In this document: piece after piece, positions 56,352-64,000 of the stretch
Numbering within the stretch: the first letter of the stretch is position 1
Layout of the letters: each line of letters begins with the position of its first letter
From: JAYFRL01 sp034925905
GTDB lineage: Bacteria; Bacillota; Clostridia; Lachnospirales; Anaerotignaceae
DNA length: 64,000 bases
NCBI GenBank assembly: GCA_034925905.1
Contig: JAYFRL010000005.1
Span: 62,001 to 126,000, forward strand
Direction: 5' to 3'
Translations under genes and position numbers: made by a program
Notes under the pieces: model-generated
What the model saw: only the letters and a program-made list of their open reading frames with translations
Database searches by the model: none
What the model was told of the DNA's origin: nothing

Positions 56352-58787
56352 ATGGAAAATTTCACTGAAAAAGCAAATGAAGCTTTAAATAACGCCAAAA
56401 CAGCCGCAGCTTCTTTGGGACACAGCTATATAGGCACAGAGCATATCCTTTTAGGGCTTATGGATACCAAAAACTCAGCTGCAGCAGATGCCATAGAAGC
56501 TCAGAATATAACATATGAGGATCTTGTTGAAAAAATAGAAGGGATGATAGGCTCGGACGATTTAAAAAAAGACAGTCCGGAGTTTACCCCCGGGGCGAAC
56601 AAGGTTATAAGAAACAGCTATGATGAAGCAAAAAAATCTGGCAGCGATTATGTCGGAACGGAGCATATCCTTTTAAGCATAATAAATGAGCCTGATTGCG
56701 TCGCTATGCGCCTTTTAACCTTGTTAGGCGCAAACACGCAAAGGCTTTTTGAAGATATAGCCACTGTTGTTTCAACCGGGGATTCCTCGTTCTTTAAAGG
56801 CTTGGGTAAAAATGATGCGGAAAATTCAGATTCTTCAACTCCCACTTTGGATAAATATAGCCGTGATTTCACAAGGCTTGCTGCAAACGGCAAGTTTGAC
56901 CCTATAGTTGGGAGAAAAGATGAAATAGAGCGCTTGATTCAGATATTAAGCAGGAGAACAAAAAATAATCCTTGTCTTGTGGGAGATCCGGGCGTAGGCA
57001 AAACGGCTATAGTTGAAGGCATGGCTCAAAAAATCATTATTGGGGACATACCCGAAACGCTAAAGGGCAGGAGGGTTGTTTCTCTGGATCTTGCCGCTAT
57101 GGTTGCGGGAACAAAGTATAGGGGCGAATTTGAAGAAAGAATAGAAAAAGTTATAAATGAAGTTAAATCAGACGGCAAAACAATTCTTTTCATAGACGAA
57201 CTGCATACAATAATAGGCGCAGGCGGTGCGGAAGGCGCAATAGACGCTTCAAACATACTTAAGCCGTCGCTTTCAAGGGGCGAACTGCAGCTTATAGGCG
57301 CAACGACGCTTGAGGAATACAGAAAGTATATAGAAAAAGACGCTGCGCTTGAAAGGCGTTTCCAGCCCGTAACCGTTGAGGAGCCTACTGAAAAAGAAGC
57401 CATAGAAATGCTTATGGGCTTAAAGGGGAAATATGAGTCTCACCATAGTGTCAAAATTACGGACAGCGCAATAGAATTGGCTGTGAAAATGTCTGCAAGA
57501 TATATAAGGGACAGGTTTTTGCCGGATAAGGCCATAGATGTTATAGACGAAGCCGCTTCAAAGCTTAGGCTTAAAAATTATACGCCTCCGAAGGATATAA
57601 AAGAATTCGAGGAAAGGCTTATAATCCTTAAAAACGAAAAAGAAGAAGCAATGAAATCCGAGGATTTTGAAAAAGCCGTAAGCATAAGGAACGAAGAAAA
57701 CCAGATAAAAGAAAAACTTAAAACCAAGAAGCAGAAATGGGAAGAAGAGAATAAAAACGCGGAAAATGTCCTTGACGAAGAAAATGTTGCAGATATTATT
57801 TCAAAATGGACGGGAATACCGCTTAAAAGCATAAGGCAGGAAGAAAGCGCGCGCCTTTTAAATCTTGAGGCGGTTCTCACGGAAAGAGTTATAGGCCAGC
57901 ATGAAGCCATACACGCCGTTTCAAGAGCAATAAGGCGAGGCAGGGTAGGCCTTAAAGACCCGGATAGACCCATAGGTTCGTTCTTGTTTTTAGGTCCGAC
58001 AGGTGTTGGAAAAACAGAGCTTTCAAAAGCATTAACGGAGGCGCTTTTTGGTGACGAAGACGCGATTATAAGAATAGATATGTCCGAATACATGGAAAAA
58101 CACAGTGTTTCAAAGCTTATAGGCTCACCTCCGGGCTATGTGGGCTATGAAGAAGGAGGGCAGCTTTCCGAAAAAGTAAGGAGAAAACCGTATTCCGTTG
58201 TTCTTTTTGACGAAATAGAGAAGGCTTCCCCCGATGTGTTCAATATTTTGCTCCAGATCCTTGATGACGGGCATATAACCGATGCCCAGGGCAGAAAGGT
58301 AAGCTTTAAAAATACGGTTATAATTATGACCTCAAATGCGGGGGCAAGAAGTATTTTAAATCCAAAACGCTTAGGCTTTAATGCGGACGACAGTGCCGAA
58401 AAATCCTATGAAGCCATGAAATCAAGTGTTATGGAAGAGGTTAAGAATATATTCAAGCCGGAATTTATAAACAGGATAGACGAAATAATAGTTTTCCATT
58501 CGCTTACATTTGAAAATATAGCGGATATCGTGCGTCTTATGTCCAGAGAAATCATAGCCAGGGTTAAGGAAAACATGGGTATAAATCTTAAGTTTACGGA
58601 CGAAGCAATTATCGACATAGCAAAGGTTGGGTTTGATGTGCAGTATGGGGCAAGACCGTTAAGGCGTGCGCTTCAGGCAAGGGTTGAGGATGTTTTCGCA
58701 GAAAAATACCTTGGAGGACTTTTTGCACGGGGAGACACGGTTATAGTAGGTATTGACGGCAAAGAGCTTACTTTTGAGAAGGAATAA
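56352..58787 (+). CDS. clpC: ClpC-type AAA+ unfoldase
   Basis: An 811-residue ClpC. Two N-terminal Clp_N repeats carry SLGHSYIGTEHILLGL and SDYVGTEHILLSI. AAA-1 has GDPGVGKT at about 215, the central UVR/M domain lies at about 415-455 (LKNEKEEAMKSEDFEKAV), AAA-2 has GPTGVGKT at about 548, and a C-terminal ClpB_D2-small domain closes the protein. It unfolds substrates for ClpP. GAGGGTG precedes the ATG. The usual ctsR, mcsA and mcsB neighbours are missing, so the gene is detached from the classical operon. Confidence 0.96.
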   Translation: MENFTEKANEALNNAKTAAASLGHSYIGTEHILLGLMDTKNSAAADAIEAQNITYEDLVEKIEGMIGSDDLKKDSPEFTPGANKVIRNSYDEAKKSGSDYVGTEHILLSIINEPDCVAMRLLTLLGANTQRLFEDIATVVSTGDSSFFKGLGKNDAENSDSSTPTLDKYSRDFTRLAANGKFDPIVGRKDEIERLIQILSRRTKNNPCLVGDPGVGKTAIVEGMAQKIIIGDIPETLKGRRVVSLDLAAMVAGTKYRGEFEERIEKVINEVKSDGKTILFIDELHTIIGAGGAEGAIDASNILKPSLSRGELQLIGATTLEEYRKYIEKDAALERRFQPVTVEEPTEKEAIEMLMGLKGKYESHHSVKITDSAIELAVKMSARYIRDRFLPDKAIDVIDEAASKLRLKNYTPPKDIKEFEERLIILKNEKEEAMKSEDFEKAVSIRNEENQIKEKLKTKKQKWEEENKNAENVLDEENVADIISKWTGIPLKSIRQEESARLLNLEAVLTERVIGQHEAIHAVSRAIRRGRVGLKDPDRPIGSFLFLGPTGVGKTELSKALTEALFGDEDAIIRIDMSEYMEKHSVSKLIGSPPGYVGYEEGGQLSEKVRRKPYSVVLFDEIEKASPDVFNILLQILDDGHITDAQGRKVSFKNTVIIMTSNAGARSILNPKRLGFNADDSAEKSYEAMKSSVMEEVKNIFKPEFINRIDEIIVFHSLTFENIADIVRLMSREIIARVKENMGINLKFTDEAIIDIAKVGFDVQYGARPLRRALQARVEDVFAEKYLGGLFARGDTVIVGIDGKELTFEKE

Positions 58788-58803
58788 GGATAATTGCCAA
58801 ATA

Positions 58804-58838
58804 AAAAAGCCATGCCGCTTTGATAACGGCATGGCTTT
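58804..58838. terminator. Bidirectional terminator after clpC
   Basis: AAAAGCCATGCCG and CGGCATGGCTTTT flank a nine-base loop, between convergent genes. Confidence 0.93.
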
Positions 58839-58846
58839 TATCATTA

Positions 58847-60349
58847 TCAGTGGTCGTGCCCGCAGGTGCAGTCATGGTCATGTTCGTGATGTCCGCAGGT
58901 GCAGCCGTCTTCCTCATCCGAAAGTTCAAAGCCGTTGTTTTCAAAAACATAACCGACCTTGTCAAGTATCATAACCTTTGATTCAAACGAAGGAGCGGAA
59001 TCAACCGCATTTTTGATATATAAAATAAGCTCATTTTCAGACATTGCAGGAGGAAGCGCAGAAAGGAGGTTCCTCATTGCGTTTTTGCGCAGCTTTGCAG
59101 GAAGAGGGCTAAAATATTCAGACATATAGCTTATAAAGTTTTTGAATTCTTCATCTTTAAAGCTTTCCTCCGCAGCAGGAGCGGTTGTGTCATAATCAAA
59201 AGCATACATTGCGTCTTCTATATTTTCATAGAAACAGTCTCTTATGAAATTTTCGGTGAACATAAGCTTTTTTGCATCTTCCGAAAGCTCCGGGATATCA
59301 ATGGAATCGTCCAGAAAAGAACTCTCCTTTTTGGTTATTTCGCTGGCTTTGTCTATCAAAGGCTCTATATAGTTATCGAAAAGAGGGGTTATTGTTTCTA
59401 TAAGCACGTCTTTATCAAGCCCTTCTTTTTGCTCGCCCAAAATTTCGCATACTGAATAATATAAATCCGAATACAATACATTTTTTTCCGTAAGATCTTC
59501 TATTTTAAAATTAAGATAAAACAATATTATAAGGCTGTTTAAGCAATTGAAAAGCCTTGAGAGCACATCTGAAGCCTTCGAAAGATATTCAAAATTATTA
59601 AGAAAGGCATCATATTTTTCTGCAAGCTCTTTTTCAGACATTTCTTCAGGGAAAATGAGCTTGTTTTTTTCAAGGGAATCTTTTACAGATGGGAAATATT
59701 CTCCGAAATCATCAAAACTATCCGGTGCGCATGTACGTTTAAAAACCAAAAGCGAATTTAAAACAGCTTCTTTGCTTTGATTCTTAAATGCTTCTTTCAG
59801 GCTTGCCTCCAAAAGGGATTCATATTTTATATGCGCCATCTTAAGCGGTGCGCATTTAAAAATCTGGCTCATATAAGAATGTTTTTTGTTTTCGTCTTCG
59901 GCAGAGTTTAAAAAAGCAAGGATATCCTCATAAAACATATTGAATTCAACATGCTTTTCCCCAACATTTTCAGCTCGGTATCGCCTAAGCTCAAGCTCGT
60001 CCGCAACAGGGGAGGCATATAGGCTTAAAAGAGATATATATCTGCTTATATGCCCGTATATTTCAATAAGCTCCTTTTTCATTTGAGTGCATTCCCAGAA
60101 AGCTTTTTCTTTTTCGCCTGTCTCATTTTCAAGAATTTTTTCAAGGTCTAATGTAAAGCGCGATATTTTGCTCTCTATATCCGAAACTTTATTTGGGAAT
60201 TCGGATAAGGGAATATCGTCTGGGGCTGCGCTTTTTCTTTCAGTACAATCTGAAAGGAGCAGAAAAAATGTGCTTTTTGCTTGGTTTTTTATATATTCGT
60301 AAGCAAGTTGGGTAAGCTCGTTTTCTATGTTTGCAATATTCTTTGGCAT
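58847..60349 (-). CDS. Helical protein of unknown function with a Cys/His metal tail
   Basis: A 500-residue, largely helical, acidic cytosolic protein with no domain I recognise and no signal peptide or membrane segment. The last 20 residues are a Cys/His/Asp tail (CTCGHHEHDHDCTCGHDH) with two CTCGH repeats, which looks like a zinc, nickel or copper binding site. GGAGG lies near the ATG. It stands alone, convergent with clpC and divergent from cobO. A metal chaperone or storage role is suggested by the tail only. Confidence 0.7.
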   Translation of the reverse strand: MPKNIANIENELTQLAYEYIKNQAKSTFFLLLSDCTERKSAAPDDIPLSEFPNKVSDIESKISRFTLDLEKILENETGEKEKAFWECTQMKKELIEIYGHISRYISLLSLYASPVADELELRRYRAENVGEKHVEFNMFYEDILAFLNSAEDENKKHSYMSQIFKCAPLKMAHIKYESLLEASLKEAFKNQSKEAVLNSLLVFKRTCAPDSFDDFGEYFPSVKDSLEKNKLIFPEEMSEKELAEKYDAFLNNFEYLSKASDVLSRLFNCLNSLIILFYLNFKIEDLTEKNVLYSDLYYSVCEILGEQKEGLDKDVLIETITPLFDNYIEPLIDKASEITKKESSFLDDSIDIPELSEDAKKLMFTENFIRDCFYENIEDAMYAFDYDTTAPAAEESFKDEEFKNFISYMSEYFSPLPAKLRKNAMRNLLSALPPAMSENELILYIKNAVDSAPSFESKVMILDKVGYVFENNGFELSDEEDGCTCGHHEHDHDCTCGHDH

Positions 60350-60473
60350 GGGTTCCTCCTTAATTAAATTGTAGAATGAGGCTTTAGTTTATGGTATAAT
60401 ACCTGTGTATATTATATATTGAATTTCCAAAAAATCAAAATTTTTTAGCTTTTGTTCTTTGGAGGGAAAAAAC

Positions 60474-61004
60474 ATGGGAAAGGGCCTTGTGATAGTTAAT
60501 ACGGGAGATGGGAAAGGTAAAACAACAGCCGCCATAGGCACGCTCATAAGGAGCATGGGCTATGGAAGGAAGGCCTTGCTTATAGAATTTATAAAAGCCG
60601 AAAACTTTATTCGAGGAGAAATCCTTTTTTTAAAAAACGCGGGTCTTGAAATATACCATATGGGTTTGGGTTATACATGGGTGCTTGATGAAAAGACGCA
60701 AAAAGAAGCTGCCGCTAAAGCCTGGGAGCTTTCAAAAAATAAGATATTAAGCGGAAACTATGACGTAATAGTTTTGGACGAGATAAACGACATTTTTTTT
60801 TCAAAAATAGATTTTTCAAATGAAGTTGCTCTTTCAGATGTTCTTGAAACTTTAAAAAACCGTCCTAAGGATCTGGATATTATATTAACGGGCAGAGGAG
60901 CGCCCAAAGAGCTTATTGATTATGCGGATATAGTTACAGATATGAAATGCGTTAAGCATTGCTATGATTCGGGGACTCCGGGCAAAAAAGGAATAGAATT
61001 TTAA
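60474..61004 (+). CDS. cobO: Cob(I)alamin adenosyltransferase, CobO/BtuR type
   Basis: A 176-residue CobO/CobA-type corrinoid adenosyltransferase. The P-loop is GDGKGKTTAA, and the conserved VLDEIND and LTGRGAP motifs follow. It transfers the adenosyl group of ATP to cob(I)alamin or related corrinoids. ATG 60474 follows GGAGGG; an in-frame TTG at 60459 would place that site in the coding sequence. No other cobalamin gene or cobalamin riboswitch is seen nearby, so it may serve salvage. Confidence 0.92.
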   Translation: MGKGLVIVNTGDGKGKTTAAIGTLIRSMGYGRKALLIEFIKAENFIRGEILFLKNAGLEIYHMGLGYTWVLDEKTQKEAAAKAWELSKNKILSGNYDVIVLDEINDIFFSKIDFSNEVALSDVLETLKNRPKDLDIILTGRGAPKELIDYADIVTDMKCVKHCYDSGTPGKKGIEF

Positions 61005-61012
61005 AAAAATAT

Positions 61013-61041
61013 TTGACGCGCGGGTTGGATTTACATATAAT
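61013..61041 (+). promoter_or_regulatory. Sigma-A promoter of the rubrerythrin gene
   Basis: TTGACG (61013-61018) and TATAAT (61036-61041) are spaced 17 bp apart. A downstream AT-rich stretch TAATAATATTTATTATA (about 61064-61080) loosely resembles a PerR box. Confidence 0.75.
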
Positions 61042-61117
61042 ATAAATGACACTAATTGTTATTTAATAATATTTATTATATATTCAACTATAATACTTAC
61101 TAAAGGAGGGCAATATT

Positions 61118-61651
61118 ATGGAACTTAAAGGAAGCAAAACAGAAGCTAATTTGTGGGAAGCCTTTGCCGGGGAATCAATGGCAAGAAATACATACACATA
61201 TTGGGGCTCCCAGGCAAAGAAAGAAGGCTTTGAGCAGATAAGCGGATTTTTTAATGAAACAGCCGACAATGAAAAAGAGCATGCAAAAATGATCTTTAAA
61301 TTTTTAAGCGGAATAAATTCTACGAAGGATAACCTTAAAGCAGCTGCCGCAGGGGAGAATCACGAATGGTCCAGCATGTATAAGAGAATGGAAAAAGAAG
61401 CCATTGAAGAAGGCTTTGATAAGATAGCTGTTTTTTTCCGTGAGGTTGCGGAAGTTGAAGAGGAGCATGAAAAGCGTTACCTTGCTCTTTTAAAGAGGCT
61501 TGAAGAGGGTACTGTTTTTGTTGAAGAAGCTCCCAGAAGATGGAAATGCCGCAACTGCGGATATGTTCACGAAGGCAGCGAAGCCCCTGAGGCATGTCCA
61601 TGCTGCTTGCATCCAAAAGCATATTTTGAAAGACTGGAAGAAAACTATTAA
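61118..61651 (+). CDS. rbr: Rubrerythrin
   Basis: A 177-residue rubrerythrin. The N-terminal ferritin-like di-iron domain has the ligand motifs AFAGESMARNTY, DNEKEHA, MEKEAIEEGF and VEEEHEKR. The C-terminal rubredoxin domain has WKCRNCGYVHEG and EACPCCLHP for one Fe(Cys)4. It reduces hydrogen peroxide to water, a main oxygen defence in anaerobes. AAAGGAGGG precedes the ATG, and a strong promoter lies about 75 bases upstream. Confidence 0.96.
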   Translation: MELKGSKTEANLWEAFAGESMARNTYTYWGSQAKKEGFEQISGFFNETADNEKEHAKMIFKFLSGINSTKDNLKAAAAGENHEWSSMYKRMEKEAIEEGFDKIAVFFREVAEVEEEHEKRYLALLKRLEEGTVFVEEAPRRWKCRNCGYVHEGSEAPEACPCCLHPKAYFERLEENY

Positions 61652-61664
61652 AATTTGTTTTAAA

Positions 61665-61928
61665 AAGCCGCATGCAAAATGAAATGACCCCAAAAAGTTA
61701 GACAAATTTTTATTAAGCTACAGAAAGGGCTTGAAGTCTGTGAACAATAGGCGGCAAGCCCTTTAGCTTTGTCTTGATATGATGATTGTTGTAGTAGTAA
61801 CTACACGCTGCTTGAACTTTCCGGTATATTTCTTATTTGGTACACCCTTCGACATAGAAAACACCCCTTCAGTTTTTTAGTATATCATACTGTCTAACTA
61901 AAGGGGTGCAGTTCAAAACGCATGCGGT
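61665..61928 (-). terminator. dacA terminator interrupted in its loop by the IS3 derivative
   Basis: On the minus strand AACCGCATGC (61919-61928 side) and GCATGCGGC followed by TTTTT (61661-61675 side) form an 8-10 bp stem and T run, a normal Rho-independent terminator with a short loop. The loop now holds the 236-bp element plus one duplicated AAA. Whether the far-apart arms still pair is uncertain. Confidence 0.7.
61680..61915 (-). mobile_element. 236-bp MITE-like deletion derivative of an IS3-family element
   Basis: The ends are imperfect 25-bp inverted repeats (61680-61704 and 61891-61915, 18 of 25 matching; inner GTTAGACA shared). A 3-bp AAA lies on each side, as expected for IS3 target duplications. 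Inside, read on the minus strand, are the first codons of an OrfA (MSKGVPNKKYTGKFKQ, from 61855) and the last codons of an OrfB transposase (YYYNNHHIKTKLKGLPP to a TAA at 61713-61715), joined by a large deletion near 61810. It cannot move without a helper transposase. It splits the dacA terminator. Confidence 0.85.
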
Positions 61929-61933
61929 TAAAC

Positions 61934-63286
61934 TTATTTTCGGGTATTTTTATATTTTATATTATATTTATACCTTCTTCTTTTTTTAATCTTTTTCCTG
62001 AAATTTATTTCGCTTGCAACTAAAAGACCGATGAAAAGAGCAAACAGGATAAGAAAAACCACCCCGATTATTTTAAGCACTTTTAATAAAGAAGAGCCTG
62101 ACGTTTCCTTCTCTTTAGTTTCGGTTATACTGGTAACAGGCAAAACTGAATTTTTTGCTCTTAAAACAGTTTCGCCCACAAGCGAATCCGCGACATATAC
62201 TTTTACGGAACCAACAGTATCCCCTGCGTTTATAGGCACAGAAGAATTTTCTATGCTCTTTTCGGTTTTTATATCGCTTTCTAAAGTATCGGCCGGCACA
62301 GTGGCATATATATTTTCATCGGCTGAAATAAAAGCCTTTCCTGCGTTTATAGGCTCATCGTCCTTGATATCGGTTATTTCTATTTCATCCGAAAAATTTT
62401 GAGCGTTAAAAGCCTCGACAGTTTTAAAGTTTTCAAACCCATAGTTAAATAATGTTGCACTGTCGATGTACGCGTTTGCCCCAGCCTCCTTAAGCACGAC
62501 GGCTATAAGGGTTGTTCCGTCTTTTTCGGCAAATGTTACAAGGGTGTTTTGCGCTTCGTTTGTGAACCCTGTTTTGCCGCCCAAAGCGTATTCGTAATAG
62601 TATAAGGATTGCTTTTTAAGCATTTGGTGCTGTGCATAAAGATATCTTGTTTCTGTCTGAAGGTTTGTTGGAGGAATCTCCCAATACAGAGTTTTTGCAA
62701 CCTCTCTGAATTTATCATATTTTATGAGCTCTTTTGTTATAAGAGCCATATCGTTTGCGGTTGTATAATGGTTTTCGTCATGGAGTCCGTTTGAATTTAC
62801 AAAATGTGTGTTTGTGCATCCCAGCTCGGCGGCTCTTTTAGTCATATGCTCGGCAAAAGCTTCTATGCTTCCGTCTATGTGCTCAGCCAAGCCTAAGGCA
62901 ACCTCATTTGCCGAAGCCAGCATTATGGCGTAAAACGCATCATTCATGCTAAGTTCTTCTCCGACATCTATGGCTATGTGGCTGCTATTTCTTTCTATAC
63001 CGAAAACAGCCTCTTCCGAAAATATTATGGTTTCGTCAAACTTACCGTATTCCATAGCTAAAAGCATTGTCATAAGTTTTGTTATGCTTGCCGGGTATTC
63101 TTTTTTGTCTTTGTTTTTTTCATATAAAATTTCGCCTGTCGTGGCGTCTATTAATATTGCGGCATCGGCTGTTATTTGAAGCAGGTTTCCTTTTTGTTTT
63201 GCTTCACTTAAGGGTTCGCCGAAAACATTTACACTTCCTAGGGAAATTGATAAACATAAAAATATAGCTAAAAATTTTAGTTTCAT
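61934..63286 (-). CDS. dacA: D-alanyl-D-alanine carboxypeptidase (PBP5/DacF type)
   Basis: A 450-residue low-molecular-weight PBP. It has an N-terminal signal peptide (about 1-24), a serine peptidase S11 domain with SITK (in PASITKLMT), SAN (in ASANE) and KTG (in GGKTGFT), a PBP5 C-terminal domain, and a final membrane helix with a very basic tail. It trims the terminal D-Ala of peptidoglycan peptides. ATG 63286 starts a clean signal sequence with AAAGGTG upstream; an in-frame start at 63364 would add a non-signal extension. Confidence 0.92.
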   Translation of the reverse strand: MKLKFLAIFLCLSISLGSVNVFGEPLSEAKQKGNLLQITADAAILIDATTGEILYEKNKDKKEYPASITKLMTMLLAMEYGKFDETIIFSEEAVFGIERNSSHIAIDVGEELSMNDAFYAIMLASANEVALGLAEHIDGSIEAFAEHMTKRAAELGCTNTHFVNSNGLHDENHYTTANDMALITKELIKYDKFREVAKTLYWEIPPTNLQTETRYLYAQHQMLKKQSLYYYEYALGGKTGFTNEAQNTLVTFAEKDGTTLIAVVLKEAGANAYIDSATLFNYGFENFKTVEAFNAQNFSDEIEITDIKDDEPINAGKAFISADENIYATVPADTLESDIKTEKSIENSSVPINAGDTVGSVKVYVADSLVGETVLRAKNSVLPVTSITETKEKETSGSSLLKVLKIIGVVFLILFALFIGLLVASEINFRKKIKKRRRYKYNIKYKNTRK

Positions 63287-63401
63287 AAGTAACAAAACAC
63301 CTTTATTAAAAATTTGTTTTCTGATAAAATATTCAACATAGAGATTATATCTTAAAATGCCCAAATAAAAAACATTTTTTTATTTGAAAGGATTAAATTT
63401 A

Positions 63402-63911
63402 ATGTTAAAAAAATCCGGAGCTAAACTGAATAAAAAATACATAATCATTTTTCAGCTTATAATCGTAATTCTTTGCGGTATATGGTATACAAACTACAGT
63501 AAAGACGGTTCTATTTTTGCGGAAAATGAAAACAAACCTATTATGCCTGAAAAATACGAAGAATATGTTGAGCTTGGGCTTTATGGGGGCGGCGATGTTT
63601 TGCCCGGCGACGTTATTTCTTCTGCCACTCAGCCGTATACGGATGAAGCAGGAAATTATATAAGGTTTAACGTCTTTGTTTCCGGCGCGGTAAACAGACC
63701 TGGATATTACAAGCTAAAAACGAATAATACTGTTAAAGACGCTATTTTTGCGGCAGAAGGCTTTTCATATGACGCGGCTGTCGACAATATAGATATCGAT
63801 GAAATTTTAGGCGATGCCAAAGAAATATATATCCCGGAGATAAACGATCCTTCTCCTTGCGGAATTATTGAGCGTTATGATGTTGACAACATTGCATTTG
63901 CATTTGATTAA
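63402..63911 (+). CDS. Membrane-anchored SLBB-domain protein
   Basis: A 169-residue protein: an N-terminal membrane anchor (about 11-33), a short linker, and a C-terminal SLBB domain with VFVSGAVNRPGYYKLKTNNTVKDAI, similar to the N-terminal part of ComEA. The ComEA DNA-binding helix-hairpin-helix is missing, so DNA uptake is not implied. SLBB binds soluble ligands such as sugars or cobalamin. ATG 63402 follows AAAGGA. It is divergent from dacA and precedes a response regulator. Confidence 0.82.
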   Translation: MLKKSGAKLNKKYIIIFQLIIVILCGIWYTNYSKDGSIFAENENKPIMPEKYEEYVELGLYGGGDVLPGDVISSATQPYTDEAGNYIRFNVFVSGAVNRPGYYKLKTNNTVKDAIFAAEGFSYDAAVDNIDIDEILGDAKEIYIPEINDPSPCGIIERYDVDNIAFAFD

Positions 63912-63970
63912 TACTATAATAAATTTATGGGGTTAAAATACTATATATTATTTGCTTCGGAGGGAGATAA

Positions 63971-64000
63971 ATGTCATATAAAATATTGGTTGTTGATGAT
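63971..64000 (+). CDS. Response regulator, first ten codons only
   Basis: ATG 63971 follows GGAGGGAG, and the frame reads MSYKILVVDD up to the window edge. The KILVVDD start with two aspartates is the usual opening of a response-regulator receiver domain. The output domain and its kinase lie beyond the window. Confidence 0.75.
   Translation, partial: MSYKILVVDD

Noticed and set aside
61061..61080. PerR box before rubrerythrin
   Set aside because: The AT-rich stretch is only roughly palindromic and differs from TTATAATNATTATAA in several places.
63402..63911. Competence protein ComEA
   Set aside because: Only the SLBB-type region is present. The helix-hairpin-helix DNA-binding domain is missing.

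Overview
The window looks like a chromosomal segment of a low-GC, anaerobic, endospore-forming Firmicute of class Clostridia. The evidence is spoIVA, an alpha/beta-type small acid-soluble spore protein, a BofC-like protein, a YlmC/YmxH protein, a trimeric NADH-linked [FeFe]-hydrogenase, rubrerythrin, T-box leaders, strong GGAGG ribosome-binding sites and frequent TTG/GTG starts. A Lachnospirales-like source is plausible but not proven. No rRNA, tRNA, CRISPR array, prophage or intact insertion sequence was seen. Mobile DNA is limited to two internally collapsed IS3-type remnants.

Layout. 1-4.5 kb (minus): a MoxR-type AAA+ ATPase (cut by the window edge), a 22-repeat LRR_5 protein and a DUF2201/VWA protein. 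4.7-7.3 kb: a beta-keto acid cleavage enzyme homologue, a 59-bp IS-end palindrome, an XRE regulator, an 81-aa protein and a SASP. 7.3-8.3 kb: a membrane-anchored M23 endopeptidase. 8.5-16.7 kb (plus): a redox block. It starts with DRTGG, anti-sigma-type ATPase, [FeFe]-hydrogenase-like sensor, DRTGG and PHP genes, followed, behind its own promoter and a Rex-like operator, by two thioredoxin-like [2Fe-2S] proteins, HydB and HydA. 16.7-20.5 kb (minus): a zinc-ribbon TPR membrane protein, a 51-aa gene, folC, nrdR and ymxH. 20.6-32.3 kb (plus): lrgAB, a polyol-type dehydrogenase, spoIVA, zapA, a U32 peptidase, a SEDS/class B PBP pair, PrsW, Nudix, a small acidic membrane protein and an XRE regulator.

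32.4-38.3 kb (minus): a leucine-type T-box controls a LeuA-like protein lacking every recognisable catalytic metal ligand and, overlapping it, a TIM-barrel/acyl-CoA-ligase fusion. A DEAD-box helicase lies upstream. 38.4-43.3 kb (plus): a Phe T-box, pheS, pheT and a patatin-like lipase. 43.4-48.4 kb: a metallophosphoesterase, a BofC-like protein, a candidate ~110-nt small RNA with a CUCCCC loop, a GH13 amylase and an RluA-type synthase. 48.4-56.0 kb (minus): a radical SAM/SPASM protein, a TetR regulator, pyk, a TRAP (mtrB) homologue and dnaE. 56.3-64 kb: clpC, an unknown protein with a Cys/His tail, cobO, rubrerythrin, a 236-bp MITE-like IS3 derivative inserted in the loop of the dacA terminator, dacA, an SLBB protein and the first codons of a response regulator.

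The most unusual items are the pseudo-LeuA/ligase operon under a Leu T-box, the hydrogenase-like signalling module beside HydABC, the MoxR-LRR-VWA trio, the candidate sRNA, the lone TRAP protein, and the MITE that split a terminator. All functional statements are read from sequence alone. No database search was run.
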